A stretch of DNA of 27,131 nucleotides from assembly GCA_023393825.1 (NCBI GenBank), contig JAEXBW010000020.1:1-27131 (forward strand), written 5' to 3'. A program made the translations under genes and the position numbers. The notes under the pieces were generated by a model, which was not told the DNA's origin, did not search any database, and was given only the letters and a program-made list of their open reading frames with translations. Of the stretch, positions 7,642-15,912 are shown piece by piece. This DNA comes from Elusimicrobiota bacterium. Lineage in GTDB: Bacteria; Elusimicrobiota; Elusimicrobia; Elusimicrobiales; Elusimicrobiaceae. The stretch's first letter is position 1, and each line of letters opens with the position of its first letter.

Positions 7642-8523
7642 TTATCCTAATATTTCCTTTATAGTATAAGGCAGCTGCGCGCACACGTCACTTGCCATTA
7701 AAGATATTTTGCCGTATTCTTTTACCGCATCATCTGCCGCCGCGCCGTGTATAAACACGCCGAGGCAAGCCGCAGTAAAAGCTTTTTGTTTTTCTGTTTT
7801 GCTGTCTTTGCGCTTTAAAAGCTGGGCAAAAATTGCGGCTGTTATGCCTGCCAAAGTGTCCCCGCTGCCCGCCTTAGCCAAGCCTTCATTGCCTGTGGTG
7901 TTGGCATAAGTAATATCGTCAAAGCATACTTTTGTTTGCGGGCCTTTTAAAAGGCTTACCGCGCCCGTAAGTTTAAAAAGTTCCTGCGCGGCGGTAGGGG
8001 GATTTATTGTTTTTTTATTTAAAAGTCTTTTAATTTCGCCCTCGTGCGGGGTTAATATATAAGGGATGTTTTTGTTTAATTTCTGCGGGCCGTGTTCGGC
8101 TAAAAAGTTAAGCGCGTCCGCGTCTATAACCGCGGGTAAATTTGTTTTTGCAAGCAAGTCTGCGGTTATTTTTGCGCCGCCGCCCATACCAGGGCCGATT
8201 AAAAGTAAATCGTGCGGCATTTGCTTAAGATAGCTTAAAAGCGGTTTAAGCGATTTCTTATTAAGGCAGCCGTTGCTGTCTTCCAACTGCAAAATAATTG
8301 CTTCAGGCACGGCCTGCGCGCACAAAGAGGCTATGCAGGCGGGTACCGCCAGCGTTACCAAACCTGCTCCCGCTCTATAACAAGCAGTAGCGGCAAGTAT
8401 TGCCGCGCCGGGCATATTGCGAGAGCCTGCGGCAATCAACACTCTGCCGTTTAAATTTTTATGGGAATCGGCAGTTCTTAACGGGTAATTTTTTTTAACA
8501 AAACTTTTTGTAATTTTGTTCAT
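7642..8523 (-). CDS. nnrD: ADP/ATP-dependent NAD(P)H-hydrate dehydratase
   Basis: A 293-residue member of the YjeF C-terminal/ribokinase-like family, which repairs NAD(P)H hydrates using ADP or ATP. Visible motifs: MPGAAILAATACYRAGAGLV (37-56), GPGMG (110-114), DADALN (134-139), LTPHEGE (157-163), LLKGP and AGSGDTLAG (218-226) with the likely catalytic base D222. Only the dehydratase half is present; the NnrE epimerase domain often fused at the N terminus is not in this protein or window. It starts 3 nt after the acpS stop. An acpS-nnrD pairing is common in bacteria. Confidence 0.94.
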   Translation of the reverse strand: MNKITKSFVKKNYPLRTADSHKNLNGRVLIAAGSRNMPGAAILAATACYRAGAGLVTLAVPACIASLCAQAVPEAIILQLEDSNGCLNKKSLKPLLSYLKQMPHDLLLIGPGMGGGAKITADLLAKTNLPAVIDADALNFLAEHGPQKLNKNIPYILTPHEGEIKRLLNKKTINPPTAAQELFKLTGAVSLLKGPQTKVCFDDITYANTTGNEGLAKAGSGDTLAGITAAIFAQLLKRKDSKTEKQKAFTAACLGVFIHGAAADDAVKEYGKISLMASDVCAQLPYTIKEILG

Positions 8524-8526
8524 AAA

Positions 8527-8871
8527 TTATTTTTTAAGCGCAAGCACTACCGCTGTTGCGTAACTTTCGGTATGGGAAAGTGAAACTTTAAATTCTATCC
8601 CAGCGCCGCGCTTATCGTGCAGCAATATTTGCGGCTTGCCGTTTGCCCCTTTTATAACTTCTATCTTTTTTAGGGCAATGCGGTCAAAGGGAAGCGTTTT
8701 AAAGGCCGCTTCTTTTGCGGCAAAGCGCACGGCTAAATGCTGGGCTTTATTCTTAAGCGGCAGGCAGTAGGCAAGTTCGTCGGCGGTAAAAAGCCTTTCA
8801 AGCGTTTTTTGCTTTAAGGCTTTAAAGCGGGAAACTTCTTCTATATCGGTGCCTATATTTATAATTTCCAT
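8527..8871 (-). CDS. acpS: Holo-[acyl-carrier-protein] synthase
   Basis: A 114-residue AcpS-type phosphopantetheinyl transferase. It moves the 4'-phosphopantetheine arm of CoA to apo-ACP, a requirement for fatty acid synthesis. Family motifs are complete: IGTDIEEVSRF at residues 6-16 (Mg-binding Asp), RFAAKEAAFK (Mg-binding Glu) and VSLSHTESYATAVV near the end. The length is typical. Its ATG shares one base with the glmS stop (TAATG), so translation is coupled. Confidence 0.95.
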   Translation of the reverse strand: MEIINIGTDIEEVSRFKALKQKTLERLFTADELAYCLPLKNKAQHLAVRFAAKEAAFKTLPFDRIALKKIEVIKGANGKPQILLHDKRGAGIEFKVSLSHTESYATAVVLALKK

Positions 8872-10667
8872 TATTCCACCGTTACGCTTTTGGCAAGGTT
8901 GCGGGGCTGGTCAATTTCTCTGCCGCGCATATCGGAAATATAATAAGCAAACAACTGCAAAGGAATAACGCTGAGTATGGGGAAAAGGTATTCATCCGTC
9001 AGTGGCACCACAACGGCATTGGGCGTGGGCGTGTTTGTAACGGTAATAACCTTTGCGCCGCGCGCGGAAACCTCTTGGCAGGAAGAAAGCATTTTATCGT
9101 ACAAATTACCCTGCGGGGCAAGTGCGATAACAGGCGTGCCATTATCAATAATGGCAATGGGGCCGTGTTTAATTTCGCCGCCCGCAAAGCCTTCCGCGTG
9201 CAGGTAGGAAATTTCTTTTAACTTTAACGCGCCTTCCAAGGCGACGGGGTAACTTACATTCCTGCCGAGGAAGATAAAAGAATTCTTTTCAAAAACTTCT
9301 TTTGCCGTCGCTTTTATTTGTTCGTCCGTTTTTAAAGTTTCTTTTATAAGTTGCGGCAAGGATAAAAATTCTTTATACAAAGCTTCAAATTTTTCTTTTG
9401 TAATCGTCTTTTGCGCGTAAGCCAAGTTAAGCGCGAAGGAATATAAAACCGCCATTTGACAGGTGAAAGCTTTTGTTGATGCTACGCTGATTTCAGGCCC
9501 GCAATGCGTGTAAACGGTAAAGTCGCTCTCGCGCGTTATGGAGGAGCCCATTACATTGCAAATGCTCATCACTTTAAGGCCCGCGTGTTTGGCGTTCTTT
9601 AAAGCGGCAAGCGTATCTGCGGTTTCGCCCGACTGAGAAACTGCTATAAACAGCCAGTCTTTTTTAAAGTTAATATCGCGGTATTTAAATTCGGAAGCGG
9701 TTTCCACCTCAACGGGCAAACGGGTGAAATGTTCTATTATGTACTTTGCCGCAACCGCCGCATGGAAGGCCGTGCCGCAGGCAACAATATATATACCTTT
9801 TATTTTTTTTGCTTCTGCGGAAGAAAGGCCGAAAGCTTTTTTAATAGACGCGGGCAAGGTTCTTAATGTATCTTCTGCGGCTTGGGGCTGGTCAAAAATT
9901 TCCTTAAGCATAAAGTGCTTAAAGCCGCCCTTTTCCGCCGTGGAGGAATCCCAATCTACCGTTTGCACTTCTCTTTGTACGGGGTTTCCGTCCGCGTCAA
10001 AAATTTTGTAACCGTCTTTTGATATTTTTGCCAAATCACCGTCTTGGAAAAATAAAACTTCGTTGGTATGCTTTAAAAAAGCGGGAACATCGGACGCTAA
10101 ATAAAATTCGTTTTTACCCAAGCCCAAAACAAGCGGGCTTTGCTTTTTTGCCGTCATAATAACGCCTGGGGCATCCGCATAAACGGCGGCAATGGCATAA
10201 GCGCCTTTAAGCTGTTTTATAGCGGCTTTAAAAGCGTCTTCAAAAATTTTTGTTTTAAGCAATTCTTCTATAAGGTGGGCAACAACTTCGCTGTCTGTCT
10301 GGGATTTAAAGGTATGCCCTTTATGCTCAAGTTTATGTTTTAACTCTGTATAGTTTTCTATTATGCCGTTATGCACAAGGGCTATTTTGCCTGTGCAATC
10401 GGTATGCGGGTGGCTGTTTTCCGTAGAGGGTTTGCCGTGTGTGGCCCAGCGCGTATGGCCTATGCCGCAGGGGGAATTTACGCCCGTCTGCGCGATAAGC
10501 GCTTCTAAATTATTAACTTTACCGACGGCTTTAAGCACGGTTACTTTTGCGGGCTGTTCAAATGCTATGCCTGCGGAATCGTAACCCCTGTATTCCAATT
10601 TTTTAAGCCCGTCGGTGATAATATCGCTGCAATTTTTACTGCCTGTATAACCTACAATTCCACACAT
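8871..10667 (-). CDS. glmS: Glutamine--fructose-6-phosphate aminotransferase (isomerizing)
   Basis: A 598-residue glucosamine-6-phosphate synthase, the first committed step to UDP-GlcNAc for peptidoglycan and lipopolysaccharide. The N-terminal glutaminase begins MCGIVGYTG with nucleophile Cys2, followed by LEYRGYDSAG, IGHTRWATHG and the SQTDSEVVAHL region. Two SIS sugar-isomerase domains follow (CGTAFHAA, VSQSGETADTL, and FLGRNVSYPVALEGALKLKE), ending in the conserved QPRNLAKSVTVE tail. It starts 3 nt after the pdxJ stop, leaving no room for a glmS ribozyme leader, so the usual Gram-positive GlcN6P riboswitch control is absent. The glmM gene is in the same operon. Confidence 0.97.
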   Translation of the reverse strand: MCGIVGYTGSKNCSDIITDGLKKLEYRGYDSAGIAFEQPAKVTVLKAVGKVNNLEALIAQTGVNSPCGIGHTRWATHGKPSTENSHPHTDCTGKIALVHNGIIENYTELKHKLEHKGHTFKSQTDSEVVAHLIEELLKTKIFEDAFKAAIKQLKGAYAIAAVYADAPGVIMTAKKQSPLVLGLGKNEFYLASDVPAFLKHTNEVLFFQDGDLAKISKDGYKIFDADGNPVQREVQTVDWDSSTAEKGGFKHFMLKEIFDQPQAAEDTLRTLPASIKKAFGLSSAEAKKIKGIYIVACGTAFHAAVAAKYIIEHFTRLPVEVETASEFKYRDINFKKDWLFIAVSQSGETADTLAALKNAKHAGLKVMSICNVMGSSITRESDFTVYTHCGPEISVASTKAFTCQMAVLYSFALNLAYAQKTITKEKFEALYKEFLSLPQLIKETLKTDEQIKATAKEVFEKNSFIFLGRNVSYPVALEGALKLKEISYLHAEGFAGGEIKHGPIAIIDNGTPVIALAPQGNLYDKMLSSCQEVSARGAKVITVTNTPTPNAVVVPLTDEYLFPILSVIPLQLFAYYISDMRGREIDQPRNLAKSVTVE

Positions 10668-10670
10668 AAA

Positions 10671-11393
10671 TCAGTCCTCAATAATCATTTTCATTTCAAG
10701 TACGGCCTGCGGCAAACCCGCAAAAACGGAGCGCGCAATTATGCTGAAACCTATATTAAGGCACTCCATACCGTCTATTAAAGCCACGTCTTTTACATTG
10801 GTGTAATTAAGCCCGTGTCCGCTGTGTACGGCAAGGCCGAGTTCTTTTGCAAGTATAGACGCCATTGAAAGTTCTTCTAAAAGCGTTAATCTTTCAGCTT
10901 CTGTTTTGGCTTCGCTGTAATTTTTTGTGCAAAGTTCCACAATGTCCGCGCCAAGCCTTTTTGCCGTGCGGATATCGTGCGCGACAGGGTCAATAAATAA
11001 ACTTACTTTTATGTCCGCCTTTTTAAGCCTTTCAATGGCGGGCAGCAAGGTGGCTATGGTATTATCGTCTAACTTTAACCCGCCCGAGGTGGTAAGTTCG
11101 TTGGGAAATTCCGGGACGATGCAGACAGAACCGGGTTTATATTTTAAAGCTATATCAAGCATTTCTTTTGATGCGGCCATTTCCAAATGTATTTGCTTGC
11201 GGCTTAAAACAGTAAGCCTTTCAAGGTCGTGGTCTTGCATGTGACGTCTGTCTTTTCTTAAGTGTAAAACTATAAATTGCGCGCCCATTGAAAGACAAAT
11301 TTTTGCCGCCATAACAGGGTCGGGAAAGCCAGCGCCGCGCGCCTGTCTTAAGGTGCCTATATGGTCTATATTAACGCCAAGTTGTACTTTCAT
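10671..11393 (-). CDS. pdxJ: Pyridoxine 5'-phosphate synthase
   Basis: A 240-residue TIM-barrel enzyme that condenses 1-deoxyxylulose 5-phosphate with 3-amino-1-hydroxyacetone phosphate to make pyridoxine 5'-phosphate (DXP-dependent vitamin B6 route). Motifs: VNIDHIGTLRQARG (8-21), LHLRKDRRHMQDHDLERL, IHLEMAASKEM, CIVPEFPNELTTSGGL, VSLFIDPV, HSGHGLNY and NIGFSIIARSVFAGL. The usual ELHTG reads ELCTK here, a minor variant. No PdxA or PdxH is in the window. It sits 28 nt after glmM and 3 nt before glmS. Confidence 0.95.
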   Translation of the reverse strand: MKVQLGVNIDHIGTLRQARGAGFPDPVMAAKICLSMGAQFIVLHLRKDRRHMQDHDLERLTVLSRKQIHLEMAASKEMLDIALKYKPGSVCIVPEFPNELTTSGGLKLDDNTIATLLPAIERLKKADIKVSLFIDPVAHDIRTAKRLGADIVELCTKNYSEAKTEAERLTLLEELSMASILAKELGLAVHSGHGLNYTNVKDVALIDGMECLNIGFSIIARSVFAGLPQAVLEMKMIIED

Positions 11394-11421
11394 AAATTCT
11401 CTCCAACGCCCAAGCGCGGTT

Positions 11422-12768
11422 TTATGCCGCTACTTTGGCTTTATAAAAATCTGCGGTTTTTTGCGCGTATTCTTCTACCTGCGCTTTATCTTCGCCTTCA
11501 ACAAGAATTCTTAGCAAAGGCTCCGTGCCTGAATATCTTACAACTATTCTGCCCTTTTCGCCCATGCCGCTTTCAAGTTCTTTTACATAATCCAAAAATC
11601 CCGCAACTTCTTCCAAAGGTGTTTTTGTATCTACTTTAACTTGTATAAGTTTAAGCGGATATTTTGTCCATTGCTCTTTAAACCAGCTTGGTTTTTTGCC
11701 GGACTCTTTTATTATCGCAAGCGTTTGCAACGCGCACAAAATACCGTCGCCCGTATTAAATAAATCGCGGAAGATTACATGGCCCGAGGTTTCCCCTCCG
11801 ACGGATAAATCTTCTTTGTCCAAAGCTTCAAAAACATATTTATCGCCCACTTTTGTAAGCACGGGTTCTATGCCGTGGTGCTTTAAATAATTTATAAGGC
11901 CGAGGTTTGCCATAATGGTTATTGCAACCTTGCCGCCTTTAAGTTTGTTTTGCGCTTTAAGGCTTGTTGCGGCTATAGCTATAATATTGTCGCCGTCCAG
12001 CTGCCTGCCAAGCTCGTCTGATGCTATAAGCCTGTCGGCGTCGCCGTCAAAGGAAAAGCCTATAAAAGCATTTTCTTCTTTCGTTTTATCCTGCATTGTT
12101 TGCGTGTGCAATGCGCCCGCGTTTTTGTTTATGTTAAGGCCGTCGGGGGCGTTAAACAGGACAACGGTATCCGCGCCCAGTTCTTTAAACACCTGCGGTG
12201 CGGCTTTATAGCTTGCGCCGTTGGCGCAGTCCAAAACAACTTTAATACCTTTAAAATCAATACCTTTAACCGTGGATTTAAGAAAGTCTATATAGTCGCG
12301 CACTTTACCTTCGTCCTTGGTAAAGTTTGTGGAAGGGTCCTGCTGCGGCACGGCGGTTGTTTGCTCTATTGCGTCTTCTATAGACTGCTCAATATCTTCG
12401 TTAAGCTTAGAGCCTTCGGGGGAAAAGAATTTTATTCCGTTAAATTCTGCGGGGTTATGGCTGGCGGAAATTACAATACCGCAAACCGCACCGTACTTTT
12501 TTGTAAGGTAAGAAACCGCAGGGGTAGGCGCGACGCCTATGTGCAAAACGCTAAAGCCTGCCGCCCTAATGCCGCGCGTAAGATATTGTGCTATCTGCGG
12601 GCCTGATATGCGGGAGTCTTCGGCTATAATAACGGGTGTTTTGGCATTACTGCCGCGCTTTTGTAACTCCTTAAGCGCGCAGTAACCCAACTTAACAATA
12701 AAATCTTCTACAAGCGGGAATTGCCCCGCAACAGCGCGAACGCCGTCGGTACCGAAGTATTTCGTCAT
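11422..12768 (-). CDS. glmM: Phosphoglucosamine mutase
   Basis: A 448-residue alpha-D-phosphohexomutase that converts glucosamine 6-phosphate to glucosamine 1-phosphate, the step after GlmS. The start at 12768 gives MTKYFGTDGVRAVAG, the family N terminus; a longer open frame upstream adds an Arg/Lys-rich stretch that is the out-of-frame end of ftsH. Motifs: the phosphoserine loop SASHNP (101-106; the phosphorylated Ser is probably S103), metal-binding FDGDADRL, GGETSGH and the phosphate-binding RYSGTEPLLRI near the C terminus. GGETSGH differs from the more usual GGEQSGH, but GlmM is favoured because glmS is in the same operon. It begins 4 nt after the ftsH stop; ftsH-glmM proximity is also seen in E. 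coli. Confidence 0.93.
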   Translation of the reverse strand: MTKYFGTDGVRAVAGQFPLVEDFIVKLGYCALKELQKRGSNAKTPVIIAEDSRISGPQIAQYLTRGIRAAGFSVLHIGVAPTPAVSYLTKKYGAVCGIVISASHNPAEFNGIKFFSPEGSKLNEDIEQSIEDAIEQTTAVPQQDPSTNFTKDEGKVRDYIDFLKSTVKGIDFKGIKVVLDCANGASYKAAPQVFKELGADTVVLFNAPDGLNINKNAGALHTQTMQDKTKEENAFIGFSFDGDADRLIASDELGRQLDGDNIIAIAATSLKAQNKLKGGKVAITIMANLGLINYLKHHGIEPVLTKVGDKYVFEALDKEDLSVGGETSGHVIFRDLFNTGDGILCALQTLAIIKESGKKPSWFKEQWTKYPLKLIQVKVDTKTPLEEVAGFLDYVKELESGMGEKGRIVVRYSGTEPLLRILVEGEDKAQVEEYAQKTADFYKAKVAA

Positions 12769-12772
12769 CCTT

Positions 12773-14668
12773 TTAAGCAGCCTCCTGCGCAGGGGAAGTT
12801 TCCGCAGCCTCCGTCTGTTGCGCGGGTTTTTCTTCCGCGGCAACGGCGGGCTTTTCTGCTTTCTTAATGCCCATAATTTCGTCAATTTCGGCACCATCAA
12901 CAACTTCTTTTTCAAGCAGTCTGGCTATTAAATTTTCTAAAGCAGGCTTGTTTGCAATCAAGATTTCCTTAGCTTTCTTGTAAGAATCTTTTACAAGCAG
13001 GCTGACTTCATTATCAATATCGCGCGCCAATTCTTCCGAGTAATTTTTGTGTTTGGATAAATCCATACCCAAAAATACTTCGTTTTCGTCCGTCTGTACG
13101 GAGATAGGCCCAAGCTTTTCGCTCATACCCAGTTCCGCAACCATTTTACGGGCATAAGCCGTGGTGCGGGAAAGGTCGTCATGCGCGCCTGTAGTAATTT
13201 CGTTAAACAAAATTTCTTCGGCCGCTCTGCCGCCCAAAAGGATTGTAAGCTTATCTAAAAGTTCGCTCTTGGTTGTAAGATATTTATCTTCCAAAGGCAG
13301 CTGCATGGTGTAGCCCAAAGCGGGGCCGCGCGGGATGATGGAAACTTTATGCACGGGGTCGCTGTTGTCGCACTTTTTGGCTACTATCGTGTGGCCAGCT
13401 TCGTGCGCGGCAATAACCTTTTTCTCTTTTTCTGATATTACGCGGCTCTTGCGCTGCGGGCCTGCTATAACGCGTTCCACAGCTTCTTCTATATCGGTAG
13501 TGGAAACAGCTTCTTTATCCGCTCTGGCGGCAAGGATAGCGGCTTCGTTAATAACGTTTGCCAAATCCGCGCCCACAAAACCGGGGGTGCTTTTTGCAAT
13601 AACTTCAAGGTTAATATCTTTGCTTAAAGTTACTTTTCTGGCGTGAACTTCCAAAATTTCCTTGCGCCCTTTCATATCAGGGGAGGGGACATTTACGTGT
13701 CTGTCAAATCTTCCGGGGCGGGTTAAGGCGGGGTCAAGCACGTCGGGGCGGTTGGTGGAACCCATAAGTATAATGCCCTGCTTGCTTTCAAAACCGTCAA
13801 GCTCAATTAAGAGCTGGTTTAATGTTTGCTCTCTTTCGTCGTGTCCGCCGCCGATGCCTGCAAATCTTCTTCTGCCTACGGCGTCAAGTTCGTCAATAAA
13901 GATAATGGCGGGGGCATTGTTTTTGGCATTATTAAATAAATCCCTAACGCGCGCCGCGCCAACGCCTACAAACATTTCCACAAATTCGGAGGCTGATGCG
14001 GAAAAGAACGAAACTTTAGCTTCGCCCGCAACCGCTTTTGCAAGCAAGGTTTTACCTGTACCGGGTGCGCCGTACAAAAGTACGCCCTTTGGCAATTTTG
14101 CGCCGAGTTTTTGGAATTTTTTAGGATTCTTTAAGAACTTAATAATATCCTGCAATTCTTCCTTAGCTTCGTCGCAGCCCGCAACGTCTTTAAAGGTAAT
14201 TTCCTGCGCGGTAGGGTCCTGCATTTTGGCTTTGGATTTGGCAAAGTTCAATGCGCTTCTGCCGTCGTTTTTCTGCGGGCGGATAAATAAAAACCACCAC
14301 GCCAAAACAAACAATGCAATCCAACCGATGTTTAAAAGTATGCTGTATACCCAGCTCTTATCCGCCTGCCCTTTAAACGGAATTTTGGCGGAGATAAGTT
14401 CAGGCACAAGCGTATTATCTTCTATCTTAACGGCTTTAAATTTTTCTTCTTTGCCGTTATTTTTGTATGTGCCTTCAATGGTATCGGTGCTGATTGATAC
14501 GGAAAGTATTTCGCCCGCGGCTACTTTGCTCTTAAATTCGGAATAATCCATAACTTTAATGGGATTTGCGGTTCCCATTCTTGAATAAATGGAAACGAGC
14601 AGGATAAAAGAAAGAATCCACAAGACAATCTGGCGGACGGGAATGGGGATTTTTTTATTTGGTTTCAT
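12773..14668 (-). CDS. ftsH: ATP-dependent zinc metalloprotease FtsH
   Basis: A 631-residue inner-membrane AAA+ protease that degrades membrane and regulatory proteins. Two transmembrane segments (about residues 12-28 and 107-129) flank a short periplasmic domain. Then come Walker A GAPGTGKT (200-207; Ala replaces the usual second-position Pro), the pore loop FVGVG (233-237), Walker B IIFIDELD (255-262), the second region of homology near 305-323, and zinc motif HEAGH (422-426). The third ligand region reads TGAHDDL rather than TGAxNDL, with D498 still present. The tail is Ala/Glu/Pro-rich. The ATG at 14668 was chosen because GGAG lies 6 nt upstream; a TTG at 14671 would be too close. It overlaps hpt by 14 nt. 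Confidence 0.96.
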   Translation of the reverse strand: MKPNKKIPIPVRQIVLWILSFILLVSIYSRMGTANPIKVMDYSEFKSKVAAGEILSVSISTDTIEGTYKNNGKEEKFKAVKIEDNTLVPELISAKIPFKGQADKSWVYSILLNIGWIALFVLAWWFLFIRPQKNDGRSALNFAKSKAKMQDPTAQEITFKDVAGCDEAKEELQDIIKFLKNPKKFQKLGAKLPKGVLLYGAPGTGKTLLAKAVAGEAKVSFFSASASEFVEMFVGVGAARVRDLFNNAKNNAPAIIFIDELDAVGRRRFAGIGGGHDEREQTLNQLLIELDGFESKQGIILMGSTNRPDVLDPALTRPGRFDRHVNVPSPDMKGRKEILEVHARKVTLSKDINLEVIAKSTPGFVGADLANVINEAAILAARADKEAVSTTDIEEAVERVIAGPQRKSRVISEKEKKVIAAHEAGHTIVAKKCDNSDPVHKVSIIPRGPALGYTMQLPLEDKYLTTKSELLDKLTILLGGRAAEEILFNEITTGAHDDLSRTTAYARKMVAELGMSEKLGPISVQTDENEVFLGMDLSKHKNYSEELARDIDNEVSLLVKDSYKKAKEILIANKPALENLIARLLEKEVVDGAEIDEIMGIKKAEKPAVAAEEKPAQQTEAAETSPAQEAA

Positions 14669-15191
14669 CAAAAACTCCTATAAACGGTAAATTGCGGTAG
14701 AGTTCGTTGTAATCAAGCCCGTAGCCGATAACAAACTCGTTTTCTATGGTAAAGCCGATATATTTGGGGGCCATATCAACTTCCCTGTTGGAAGGCTTAT
14801 CTAAAAGGGCGCACATCTCTATGGAGGCGGGCTGCCTTGTTTTAAGCAATTCAAACAGATACTTTGCGGTAATGCCCGTGTCCACAATGTCTTCTACCAA
14901 TATAACGTGGCGGCCTTTAATATCTTCGCGCAAGTCCAATATCATGCGGACCTTCCCGCTGGAAGACGTTGCGCCGTTGTAGGAAGACAGGCACATAAAA
15001 TCTAAATTACAGTCGGTTTTAATATTTTTGACCAAGTTGGAATAAAATATTATGGAACCTCTTAAAATACCTACTATTATTGGGGTTTTGCCCTGGTAGT
15101 CTTTTGAAATTTGTTCGCCCAGTTCTTTAACCCTGGCATTTATTTTTTCTTCATCAATAAGTATTTTTTTAAGCGGCGGATTATATTGCAT
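14655..15191 (-). CDS. hpt: Hypoxanthine phosphoribosyltransferase
   Basis: A 178-residue purine-salvage enzyme that makes IMP or GMP from hypoxanthine or guanine plus PRPP. Motifs: PIIVGILRGSIIFYSNLV, the PRPP-binding ILVEDIVDTGITAKYL with its acidic pair, LLDKPSNR, and the C-terminal FVIGYGLDYNELYRNLPFIG base-binding region. The length is typical. It is the first gene of the eight-gene operon, with AGGGAGG about 12 nt before the ATG. Hpt directly before ftsH is a widespread bacterial arrangement. Only about 35 nt separate the ATG from the hairpin at 15219-15243, so its promoter must lie within or before that hairpin. Confidence 0.95.
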   Translation of the reverse strand: MQYNPPLKKILIDEEKINARVKELGEQISKDYQGKTPIIVGILRGSIIFYSNLVKNIKTDCNLDFMCLSSYNGATSSSGKVRMILDLREDIKGRHVILVEDIVDTGITAKYLFELLKTRQPASIEMCALLDKPSNREVDMAPKYIGFTIENEFVIGYGLDYNELYRNLPFIGVFDETK

Positions 15192-15218
15192 AAGTAACGA
15201 TTTCCTCCCTTCGGATAA

Positions 15219-15243
15219 AAAACGCTGCCTGCCGCAGCGTTTT
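15219..15243. terminator. Rho-independent terminator or leader hairpin upstream of hpt
   Basis: Perfect inverted repeat AAAACGCTGC (15219-15228) and GCAGCGTTTT (15234-15243) with a 5-nt loop. On the minus strand it is followed by a T run, which fits termination of the MntP-family pair ending at 15268. Being so close to hpt, it may also act in that gene's leader. Confidence 0.82.
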
Positions 15244-15267
15244 ATGTTTTTTAATTTTGGTTTTAAA

Positions 15268-15834
15268 TCAGCTGTTGGCCGAGAGCAAAAACTTAACGGC
15301 TATAACTATCATAATTACGCCTGATATAAGCTGAAGCCTGCTGCCCAAAACGGTTTTGGTAAACGCGTGTCCGTGCGCCAGGCCGAAAGTAACTGCGAAA
15401 AAGGTAAACAATGCGGAAAAGAACAAAGCCGCCAAAAGCATATTGGCCGATACCAATGCCAGCACAAAGCCGAACATAAACGAATCTATGCTTGCCTGTA
15501 CGGCAACCTTAATAAGGTAGCCGCTCTGTACGATATCCGTGTAATTTAAGCTGGGGGCTTTTTCTATAGACTCCAAAAGAAGCCTTACCCCGATAAGGAA
15601 TAAAAAGCTGAATGCCAGCCAGTTTATAACAGGGCTTAAAGTTGCGTAAAGCAATTTACCCGTTATAAAGCTTAGCGATATGGCAAGCAGGTTGGCAACT
15701 ATAAAGACAAGGGTTGTTTTAAGGACAACAGTACCCTTATAGCAGCTGCCCAGCTTGCTGCCCGAGACTACCCCGATAGCAAAACATCCCGTTGCTATGG
15801 ATAATAAAACTAATATTATTGATATTAATCCCAT
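15268..15834 (-). CDS. Degenerate MntP-family (DUF204) membrane protein
   Basis: A 188-residue, six-helix inner-membrane protein built from two repeats, as in MntP manganese exporters. The family pattern is clear: NWLAFSFLFLIGVRLLLESI in the middle and QASIDSFMFGFVLAL opening the second repeat, which keeps its aspartate (D117). However, the matching aspartate in helix 1 is glycine (G16 in SIATGCFAIG), where the adjacent paralogue has D16. In E. coli MntP both membrane aspartates matter for manganese export, so this copy may have changed or lost activity, or work with its neighbour. It lies 78 nt after the paralogue. A GATAGAAT box (15849-15854, minus) before the ATG could be a separate -10. 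No clear Shine-Dalgarno is seen. Confidence 0.8.
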   Translation of the reverse strand: MGLISIILVLLSIATGCFAIGVVSGSKLGSCYKGTVVLKTTLVFIVANLLAISLSFITGKLLYATLSPVINWLAFSFLFLIGVRLLLESIEKAPSLNYTDIVQSGYLIKVAVQASIDSFMFGFVLALVSANMLLAALFFSALFTFFAVTFGLAHGHAFTKTVLGSRLQLISGVIMIVIAVKFLLSANS

Positions 15835-15912
15835 AGTTATATAACTTTATTCTATCAAATGTATATGCAAAAAAGGCAAGTATTTTGCCGATTTTGGCCT
15901 AAACGGCACCTG

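Noticed and set aside
10668..10670. glmS ribozyme/riboswitch
   Set aside because: Only 3 nt separate pdxJ from glmS, so no leader RNA can exist.
12769..12915. N-terminal extension of glmM by 49 Arg/Lys-rich residues
   Set aside because: It is the out-of-frame reading of the Ala/Glu-rich end of ftsH; the family N terminus begins at MTKYFGTDG (12768).
13662..14546. Long plus-strand open frame (294 codons) opposite ftsH
   Set aside because: It mirrors ftsH codon usage, lacks domains and a ribosome site; ftsH is certain on the other strand.
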